From the NCBI GenBank assembly GCA_949358305.1, contig OX442316.1:18414001-18478000 (forward strand): DNA of 64,000 bases, given 5' to 3'. The DNA is from Strigamia acuminata. Taxonomy: Eukaryota; Arthropoda; Chilopoda; Geophilomorpha; Linotaeniidae. The notes below the pieces were generated by a model. That model was not told the origin of the DNA. It saw nothing but the letters and a program-made list of their open reading frames with translations, and did not search any database. Shown piece by piece: positions 54,540 to 64,000 of this stretch; position 1 is the stretch's first letter, and every line of letters starts with the position of its first letter. The translations under genes and the position numbers were made by a program.

Positions 54540-57500
54540 TAGTTGAGTGAAAAAAAAGATAAAACTACATCATCTGGCCTTGATCCTTGACCTTTAAAAT
54601 TTTTTTTGAGTGGCGCCATCGTGGAAAAGGTGAGAAATGTTTGGGATGTTGGAGAGCCGACTGTTAATGTCCAATTGGGTTGAGAAAGGAAAGGTCAACG
54701 TTGAGCTAGTTGTGGACGTAGTCACGTCTTGTTGTTGGTTTGATTAGATCCCAGGTGGGTTTGGTCTCGACTTGAAAGTTTTAAAGCGAGATGGTTTGAT
54801 TTTAGGTAGCGAGTCTTGTGGTAATTTCGTCCTAATGAACTCTCTCTGCAATGGTCAAGCAAGAGTGCAAATCAACAAAATGATTAACGGCGCTCATGTT
54901 GTCACTTGGAATTATCATAAAGGACGAGTGATGTGGAAGCAATGTCGCTTTGCAGGCTTCAATAAATCTTGAGGGGTTTGAGTTTGAAGAGTTGAACAGG
55001 AAAGTGATGTAACATTTTACCAGATTAGTTTTTATTTATTTTTTTCCATCCCGAAGTGCAGAAATGTATTTTGCGCTCGTGTATGTAGCCAGCTAGGCGT
55101 GCAGAAATTATTAGTTTTCTTGATGGACATTGCTCGTAATTTTTGCACTCCCTATTGCATTGTGTTGGGAGGTTTTTGCCAGATAATTTTGTTTCATGTA
55201 CGCATGAGGAGGGGGAAAAGAATAGTTTTTGGCCATAAAAACACCATTACTTAATGAGTTTGATCAATATTAATTTCCCCCGACAAAAATCAAATAGGAT
55301 ATTGTACTAGGCTTTAATGGAAATGGGAACAAAATGTGTTTTTGGGCCAGATTCTAATGGGTGATGAAAAGTCGTGCAATTTATTTATATCTTAGCTGTA
55401 ACAGCATTTTTAAATAATTTTTTTAAACTGCTTGATTGAAATGGTCAGCCCATTTAGTCTGCTTTCAGTCGCAATGAACACGCGCGCATTTAAACAGCAA
55501 AACATGTTTAACTGTAATTTTAAGCACGCTTTTCGAATACAATAAATATATTACAAAACCCAGATTTGCCACACAATTTTGATATGTGGTTTAGTCAATT
55601 CGGTCGATTTGGACATTGAATTCAATGGTTTTTGTCAACGTAGATTTCCGTATGAGTTATTTATGGTAAGAAATGTTAAATGACCAAATACTGACGTACC
55701 GGTATAGATTTTTGCCGATTTGAAAGAGATCAGAGATTCGGTCATTTGGAAATTTGATATACTCGATGCTAATTTCTCTTGGGGAAATTTGGCAATTTGT
55801 GAAATCTATGGTGATATGGATTTCCACTAGTTAATAGATGACTTTAACTGTCACGTAGTTTGCTTGGAGATCGGGAAGAAATCGAGAAATGTGGCTTTAT
55901 AGGTATAGTTTACGTTCAGACTAATTCTTTTAGTAGCAAGGTTGGTTGCCAAGTAACACCCCTTGGCAACAAGATGAGTGTGTAATCATTGTTGTGGATG
56001 CAACAGCATTCGGTCTTTGGTCTCGTACTAACTGAAAAGTTAAAGTTGTCAAAAATAATATTCGGTGGTTGCCAGGAACGATGTTGAAGCAAAAACCGGC
56101 GATGGTGTCGCCACGTGGTGAATAAAGGTGCAAGTGGAAGAAGATTAATTTTGAGGCGATGTTAAACTCATGCAGTACCATTATCACGTTGCTGACATAA
56201 AAGTTGGGCATTTAATTGGATGGAGAAGGCGAAATCAGGCAGCAGGTTAAGAGAAAGGTTCGTAAAATGTTTTATTATTGCAATAAACTCCACACTGATG
56301 CTTCATCAACTTCATTCCGTTTTTTTGGCGCACTCTTACAAATTGTGGCCGTTTGCGATGTTGCGCGATGCGATGCGATGCGATTCAAGGTCTTCTTCGC
56401 TTATTTTTTTTCTTTAAATTTATTATCCACTTTGTTGCTCGTGATTTTTCTTCGTTTAATTTATTTTTTAAACAAATGTTTTGTTGTGATGATAATCGAG
56501 TGATTATTGATTGTGTTTACAAGGATTATTTATGGTTAATTTCACTTTTATTAGGAAATAATTTTTGAAAGGATGAAACTTACGAGTGGCAATAAAAAGT
56601 GTTGTTTATCGACTCATTTTTAGCATGATATTCGCGCTCGCAGTCGCAACATAAATAGGAAGCGGCATGTAAAATCGAGGGCGTTTATGGTTCATTTGTT
56701 TGTGATATATTCGTGTTAAGGCAAAAGTGGTACTAAATTCTTTTTCACAATTTTCTTGAAACGTTGAAAAGTGTATTTTTGGAAATTTACCGAATAAAAT
56801 AAAAAGAAATTGCGGCACTTCTGAAAGCGTGATGTGGTTTTGTATCGTATAGGTGCATTGGGAATGTGGTATAGAGAAGCGCAGTAAAATAAATGGTAAT
56901 TCACGCCCTAATGTGCTTATGGATTAAACGATAGAAGTGAATGCAACGCGCCTTCTATATATTCTTTTCGCAATAAACTAAATAAACCTCCTTTTTTTTT
57001 ATTGTAAAAATAAAAAAGCAAATTTAAAAAGCAAAAGCCGCTCTTATTTCTCGCGCAAAAATCAAAAGTCGATCGAAATTAGCAATTTGCGTTTGTTGCG
57101 CGAGAACTGGGAATAAAGCGAGTTTAGCTTTCAAAACACGCAATAACACGACCGGCAGTGTGTGGCCAGCGGCTCTAAAGAGAGACAAATGGCACTGAAG
57201 TGCGCGGATGGGCAAAGATGCCAACAAAAGAGACGCAATATATAAAGGTGATAAAATGGGCATTCGGTGCTTGCCACTTTTGACTCGCGCAACTAAAGGG
57301 CATCTAATGAACACAATTGTGAGTAATTTGATTGGTCGCTTTTCGGACCTAATGAACACATTTACATTACATCAAGCCCGACAAACCGTGACAAAATCTT
57401 TGAATAGCAACGTTTAAAGTTTGAACTCTATCCGGAAAACACAAGTTGAATAATTCTTTAATTTCCACTGAATTGTACCCAAACATTCTTTCGGCCTCGC

Positions 57501-60500
57501 TGTCAATCATATTCATGACGGATTTTTTATTTTTTTTTTATTTTCTTCTTTCTTTCATTTTCTCTTTATGAACTTTTGTTATAAATTATTTCCATTGATA
57601 TGGGCGAGGCCTCAATTTGCTTCCCCCCTCATAAAAAAAAAAAAACTCAAGAGGCAAACAGCCAAACAAGTTGACCTGGTGGATACAAAAAAAAAAATTT
57701 ATTCTTTTTTTATTTTGTTTCCTTTCCATCTTTTGTGTATTATTTTTTTTATTCTTTCTTCTTTGGGGATTGGTTGACGTGAAGCATAACAAGACCATTA
57801 GACAAACGCAAATTTGGAATTTGTAGCGATGGGAAAATTAGTTGGACGGAAAGGAAGTGAAAAAATGAAAACTAAATGTTATCGATTAATCTTGTTGTTG
57901 GTGAATGGATTTGTAATCAAAGTTTAATTGATGTTTCGGTCTTTTGTTGTTGGCATTTTTCGCATTTTGATTGGTCGCCGTTGGGAACATAAGTCAGCTC
58001 TTGGTTTCTCTGTACCTTCCTTTCTACCTGCAATGGTTTTGGCGCGGATAATATTGGCCTTGCTGCCCCCTGTGGCTGCCGAATGAATTACTCGTGCAAC
58101 CCACCACCACCAACGGCGAGTTAATGGGGCGGCGGTTGCCGAGGCCTGAGGTCAGCAGGCCCTGCGCAATTGAATGCGCGGATTAGGAGACTTCTGCTTT
58201 GCTTTTTTTTTCTTTTTTTTTACTCGCTTGCCTTGCCTTTACTCAATTGATGTCTGGCTGGCCACAGTCTTTTAGTCAGGCGTAGTAACTTTGGATGGGC
58301 TACAAGTCGGTGCGACCACAAATGAACCGACTTCCCGTGTTGTTGGTTTGACGTGTGTTTGGACCTTGATGTTGGTTGATCAGGTAAAACGAGGCTGTTG
58401 AGTGAGGATTTGCTCGATGAATGATTTGTGGGCAAAGTTAAATTAAATTTTTTTTAATGGTAATAAAATATTTTTTTTTGGGGGGGGGGGGGGGGTTTCG
58501 ATACGACGAGAAAATTAAAGATTCATTTTGGGTTTTTTTTATGCAAGTTTTATGAATTTCTGATTAAAGTTATACAGGAAAGCGTAACCCGAAATTCAGA
58601 CGGAGTTCCAAATAAATAAATAATACACAGATTTAAATGAATTAATTTACATATTTTTACGAATTAATGAGGAGTAACTCTCCAAAGTATTAAAATATTC
58701 AAAAACGGCTTTGCAGGGAAAATCAACCGAGTTGAAGGCGGAGTTTTTTTTTTTTTCTGTTTTTTTTTGGAAATTTATTGGAAATTTCGGAGTAATTTCA
58801 TTAAAAAAAAGTTGTTATCATCAAATCACATTTAGTTCCGCTTTCCCATCGTAATTTACAACTAGCATCCTGCTAAACTGACCATAGCTTGTAAAACTAC
58901 CGCAAACATTATCAATTCGCACCTTAATGCACCAACGCTAACTTAGAATATCGACCGCGTTTTCACGTTGGCCCGTTTATATTTTTCTACAGCTGAGTTG
59001 TGCATAAAACTCATTAAAATTATTAATAAAGTGAAGGTCAAGCGTGTGAGTGCATTGTTAATAAAACGCAAAATAGGGTTAATTTATAAATACCACGCTT
59101 TTGTTTAACCTAACGTCGGAGGAGACACGAAAACGCAATTTCTAAAGACGACTCTTGACAGGAATATCTTGTCGCGTCGATGTTTGTTGGGTTTATCAAT
59201 CCCGGATCACGGATGAAATATTTTTTTTTTAAATATTTGCTCGGCTCGTGTCGTGATCGAGTGCGACGAGGAAGTGGAAAAAAACAATGCGATGTAGGAG
59301 GTAAATTGCAGCGAGTGAAATATCTGTCGTGTTGTTGTCAAGGTGACTGGTGATTGACAAAGAAGATAAAAACGCAGCGCTTATCTGTTCTGTCCGGATT
59401 TGTTCTTGAGCGAGATGATATGAGAAGAAAAAGAGAAGTAAACCCGAGCGGGCACTGAAGTCTGATGGGAACCAGCGGCAGATGGCGCTCGGCAAAGGAA
59501 GCGTCAATCAAAGAGAGGGAACGGTTTTCCGGTCATGTGGAAGGATTCTTCTGCTCTTCTCGTGCTTGCCACTGATGTCTTCTCTCGCTCTCCCTCTTCT
59601 GCTGTTTTATCTGGAGACGCGATTCGTGACTGAATTGCGTGAAGAAGAAGAGAAGAGAAGAAGTAATAATGGAAAAATTTCTCTTTTTGTTCGATGCTCG
59701 GCTCTAATGAATATCGTGAGAACAAGTTTGGTGGAATATGCGTGCTGCAGCTCATAGAAAATGTTTCAGCAGTTGGGTATCGAATGCCATTGACTGCTAT
59801 TTTCTATCTCGGGTGTGGGAGGAGAATTACTCTCATTGTTTTTGGGAAATAAGTATCCTTGGCGAGAGGTTTACAGTTGTTTTCGTACTGTTTTTCGCGG
59901 TACGAATGATTTATTACGACACAAGTGCTGGAAAAACAGCGACGTCCGTACAGCAGCACGCACACTGACTGCTTTTTCTGCATGTTGCACAAACTCGTTA
60001 CCCATCTCATCTTTATTTTATTACTTTTAGAAATGGATGTACACTGAACAGCAAATAAAACATTTCTTTTTTTGATGGTAAATATGGGAATATAATCACT
60101 CAGTTATGAAGGGGATCGAAATTCTTCAATTTTTGAGATTTTTGTTTGATTTATTGTTGTTTGCCCAAAGTATGGTTCTGTAAAAAACTATCTTAAATAA
60201 ATAAGAGGAGTTGGTAAGCTTTCTGGGAAAGTGCTCGATCCTCAGGGCAACGATAGAGAGATTGCGACCCCATTCATTAATGGAGAAACCACTGCAATAT
60301 CGTGTCTTCTCTCTTTCTCTCTATATATATATATGAATGAATAGATGTTGTTCTTGAAATTGATGAGGAAAGAAATAAATATCTGTGACGATTTTTTGTT
60401 TTTTGATTACTTTTTTTGCCGCCCCAGGAACTTTTAAATCGAAAATTATAAATAATTTCGAGAGAAAATCATTTTTTGGTGCTTTAGTTTTAAAGGTCAA

Positions 60501-60805
60501 CTGCCCAAACTGCAATTTCAGAAGGAAGAAAAAGTTAACGATCGGTGCAGTTGACCTTTAATGAAACGGAGACAGGTGACGGATGTTTGTTTTCGTAACG
60601 TTTTCGGGTTGTTTGGTAATGCAGCGATGATGGAGAGTCGTGATTGGTGTGAAAAAATGCGAATGGCGAAATGTGTGAATAAATTTATTGCCATATTCGA
60701 GTTGAAATGCGGAATTTTAATTTACAGATTCACAGATGTTTTAATTTGTTTGACAATTTGCGCCGAGCCGGTCAAGTCACGTGTAGCGTTTTAAATTATG
60801 CTTAA
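54540..60805. other. Non-coding stretch
   Basis: No supported gene. Open frames of 60-110 codons are scattered on both strands. A TATA microsatellite lies near 60324. Confidence 0.35.
58480..58495. repeat. G16 homopolymer after T9
   Basis: Nine T then sixteen G. Rare in an AT-rich genome and prone to sequencing or assembly error. Confidence 0.85.
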
Positions 60806-60950
60806 TTAGCGATATTCATAATCTAACTGGGGTTTTGGTGCTGGTGAGGTTTGGCTGCGAACTAAACTCCAATCAAGAAGCGATGAAGGAGCGCCGTCGC
60901 AGAGGGCATCATCATCATCTTTCATCGAAATTAGTTTGTGGAAACTGCCA
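60806..60950 (-). CDS. Possible terminal exon, function unknown
   Basis: A pyrimidine-rich acceptor (CTCATGCCCCTAG, minus strand) precedes a frame reading GSFHKLISMKDDDDALCDGA, then PSSLLDWSLVRSQTSPAPKP and QLDYEYR, stop TAA. Composition is coding-like, but no family or partner exon is recognised. Confidence 0.2.
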
Positions 60951-62547
60951 CTAGGGGCATGAGTGAAGGAAAATTTGAAGACACTAATGACTAAATCATT
61001 TTGGAGCGACATCCGAGAGCAACGCTTTGAATTCATCTTACTGTCGGGCTTGACGGATCGAGCGAGATTTGAGAATATTTGCGGGAAATAAAACTAATTT
61101 GGTTTGAACGTCGTTTGTATTTGCATCGCTCATACGAACGGAAAATGGCGACTCTTTTATCTTCAGTGTGGGATAACCGCGGGATGTGCACTTTCCGTTT
61201 TTATGGCATTTCAAATGCATTTGAGTGCGACTCTGGTGGGATAAACAGCAAACTAATCGAAGAGCTGTCACGCGTTTGTGCCTTATCGTCGATATTCACT
61301 CTCACTCACTCGCCACACCTGAACAAGGTGTTCGTGGCGCTCTTATCACGCAGAAATGAATCATCGGTTGTTCGATTCGTAAATTATCCGCCTGTAATTC
61401 TAGATATGCGTTCGGGGAATGAAGTTTCATTTTAAAGTTGATGATCACACTTGATAAAATTACCAAAAAACTTTTTTTTAAATTTAATTTAAATTTTTTT
61501 TAAATTTTTTTATTTTTAGAAAAATTGAAATTTCTGGAATTCGATTAAATAGGAAAGTGATTTTTATAGCGATTTATCGAGATTTAAATGGGATTTTTAA
61601 AGCACAGCAAAATCTAGTCGCATCCAATCTGGTAAACGTGAAAATGATGTATTTGAATAATTAATTCTAAACCGTAGTCACGCGTCGGTGGCGGCTTTAA
61701 GACCCCTTGACACGAGGCAGAATTTGATGGTAAATAATTCAGGGGTTCTTATGAGGATCTTTGGTCTTACTATTAAAATAGGGTTGGTAAATGACGCGTG
61801 CTCCAGAGGGTTAAACCATGTAGCTGCTAGTGTAGATTGCGATGGGAATTCATGTTGTGAAATAACGGGGCTTTCGCTGTATACACTAAACTGTTGAGGA
61901 TGCTGCAAACTAGGCCTAAAAGACGCTCCTTCGCGCTGCCAATTTGGTTTAGTTTTTTACTAAGGGAGAGTTTGATATTCCTCATTATTGCGCCCGCTAG
62001 CGGCTTCGTAAGATATCAATTGAGAATTGATCTCTCGCATGCGCTGTGTTTACACAATGGGAAATTTTGGCGAGGTAAACCGATGTTTACATGAAAAGTT
62101 GAAACTTATCAGTCTTGTGACATTTGGTGTTATTGGTAAATTCGAAATGAAAGCCTGCTGGTGCTTCGCTTTCATGACCAATACAGAGAAGCCGAATCTC
62201 AGGTGGATTTCATATCCAAAATAGCCGTTTTTTTCTCTTTTAGGGAAATTGGTGTTCACGTGATCTGATGGTTTTCAAAGAGATGAAATGGAAAGCTCGG
62301 GCACTCGTCTAGTTCTCTTGATTTGACCGTTAAGTCGTATAGAAATAGATCAATGCCAAGGATGGCTGCGATGTGATTAGCAAGATGGCTGATTTTTAAG
62401 TGTTTAGCAAGGCCACATTGAATGCGGCAGGAAACGCTCGTTGTTTATTTCAGGAAATTGAGTTGCGGCTTTTGGAAAGTCATCAATCGTTTCAATTTCA
62501 CGTCAGACCAAAAATGCATTAATTTTGTTTTCAATTTATTATTATTA
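60951..62547. other. Non-coding stretch
   Basis: A 118-codon + strand frame at 61079-61435 has mixed composition and no recognised domain. I do not call it a gene. Confidence 0.3.
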
Positions 62548-63340
62548 CTCCCTCTGTCCCAAATTATGGTATACATTTCTACTATTATTTTTGTCCCAAA
62601 TTATGATATACATTTCAAGTTTTATTCGATTTTTATCATTATAAAAATGCAAAATTAATATAAATAAGTTAAATTATAAATAAATTAAGTAAACAATAAA
62701 TAATATGGAGTAAATAATAACAATAAAAAATAAAAAGTAAACAATAACAATAAATAATACTCCATAACAATAACTTGTAATGATTGCTCTGAATTTGTGA
62801 ATTTTGTAATTGTTGCCATTCTTTGCTATCACCCCTGACTCCATACAACATTGCAATGTCAAAAATACATTGTTATGTTTATCTTTTTGCAGGAATATGT
62901 CCTTCATTGTATTGTTTTTTAACTTCTCGCTGAATTCGTGAAATAGTTAGTGGAGTAATTTCAATTTGCCTGCAAATTTCATCAATGGTGCCTTATTTCT
63001 AACAATGCTTTGTTTCAGCTAGAGCTATTGTATACAATTTTGCTGATTATCAGTTAATTTATTCTATTTTGTCATTTTTCTTTGGAAACAGCCATTTTTC
63101 GAATTCATTTTCACTTTACTTTAAGCACAACAGGTGTCACTTAATTTTGAGTGCATTTTGAGAAGATGCAACTCGGCAATAACGGAATGATAAAACTAAT
63201 TACCCATAATGCAATCCATTGGTTAGCAAACACACTTAATTTTGAAGGATATTCAGTTAAAATATCTTAGAAATATACAAAACCAACGATAATCAAGAAT
63301 TTTTTAGTGAAATGTATACCATAATTTGGGACAGAGGGAG
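62548..63340. mobile_element. 793-bp mariner-type element with perfect 32-bp terminal inverted repeats
   Basis: CTCCCTCTGTCCCAAATTAT opens at 62548. The 32-bp end (62548-62579) is matched exactly in inverse by 63309-63340. TA flanks on both sides (62546-62547 and 63341-63342) form the Tc1/mariner target duplication. A second copy of TGTCCCAAATTATGATATAC lies just inside the left end. The interior holds a fragment of transposase on the minus strand, so this is a deletion derivative of an autonomous element. Confidence 0.9.
62879..63057 (-). pseudogene. Broken mariner-like transposase N-terminus (helix-turn-helix)
   Basis: From 63057 downward one frame reads LTDNQQNCIQ then hits stops. After a frameshift another frame reads GTIDEICRQIEITPLTISRI then QREVKKQYNEG and stops at 62879-62881. 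The order LTDNQ, then GTI-x2-(I/V) with T-x2-RI, is that of the N-terminal DNA-binding domain of plant-type mariner-like transposases. The catalytic DDE/D domain is missing. Confidence 0.6.
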
Positions 63341-64000
63341 TATTATTTTTTTTTTAAATAAAAAAGTTTAAAAAATATAAATTTGATGAACGTTTGTCAT
63401 TTAAGTGGAAAAACTGGGGGTTAGGGGCAAAAACACTTTATTTTATTTTCTATTTTATTAATAAAAAAAAAAATTATTAATGTCAATGGTTTTTTTTTTT
63501 TTTCTTCCCGGAAAAGAAAATGGCTACCTCGTAAAAATAAATTCAAAACGATTTTTATTTTCCAAATTGAGGCAGCAATTTGTCAATCAAATTCTCCTCC
63601 AGAACCATTTCCGCTTGCAATCATTTAGAGCAAACCGGATGTTAACATGACAGCAACCGGAAGTGATGATAGACAAGCACGGGGAAGAAATTTTTCGCTT
63701 TGACCGCGTAGCGATATAAAAAGGTAAAAATTATCGATGATTTATTCGGCAGAAAGACGTATATGCACGTCGCTCAATCAATTCTGCCTCGTAAATTAAT
63801 TTGTGCTTAGAATTGGCGTTTGTAAGCCGAGAGAGCTTGAGCACGAGATTATACAAGTGTGAGTGACAGTTTGTGTGCGGATAACCCCGACGCAAACAAC
63901 GATTTCGCTGTCACACGAATCAAATCCATTGACAAATGATTTGAACACGAAAGCTAAGAAGTTGGCAAGTGCAGGTTGGCACGACATGTGACGGGATTAC
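63341..64000. other. Non-coding end of window
   Basis: Homopolymer-rich up to about 63510. GATATAAAAAGG at 63712-63723 could be a TATA box for a + strand transcript starting about 30 bp on, but no coding frame follows within the window. Confidence 0.3.

Overview
This is nuclear DNA from an animal, almost certainly an invertebrate. It is AT-rich, the genes are split by GT-AG introns from about 55 bp to over 6 kb, and DNA-transposon debris is abundant. Both recognisable genes are animal families: an ether-a-go-go-related (ERG, KCNH-type) potassium channel and a mitochondrial EXOG-type nuclease. An arthropod-like protostome would fit, but nothing in the window fixes the phylum.

Layout. Positions 1-19221 hold the 3' two thirds of an ERG channel gene on the + strand. 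The PAS/eag domain exons must lie upstream of the window. A small exon (382-429), two linker exons (6905-6976, 7251-7480) and thirteen core exons (14281-19221) encode the transmembrane core, the cyclic-nucleotide-binding homology domain and the C-terminal tail. Two further exons, at 8414-8671 and 13816-14157, begin with ATG and end in phase 0 directly compatible with the core, so they look like alternative short N-termini. A convergent EXOG gene, complete in seven exons and 370 residues, lies on the - strand at 21771-23277. Only 95 bp separate its ATG from that of a short + strand gene start at 23373.

From about 24 kb to 64 kb I find no recognisable complete gene. The region holds isolated exon-like segments (29144, 47529, 48660, 53334 with an ankyrin-like reading, 60806) and many repeats. 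These include palindromic MITEs, one nested in another, pogo/Tigger-like elements, and a 1,028-bp near-perfect palindrome carrying a tRNA-Ser-like head in each arm. There is also a very recent 954/974-bp tandem duplication containing a 20-bp satellite, and a 793-bp mariner-type element with perfect 32-bp ends and a decayed transposase fragment. None of these is clearly a new 'system'. The points I would follow first are the natural Ala in the ERG position that controls inactivation in hERG, the stacked alternative ERG N-termini, the 21-bp intronic array built of splice-acceptor-like units, and the palindrome.
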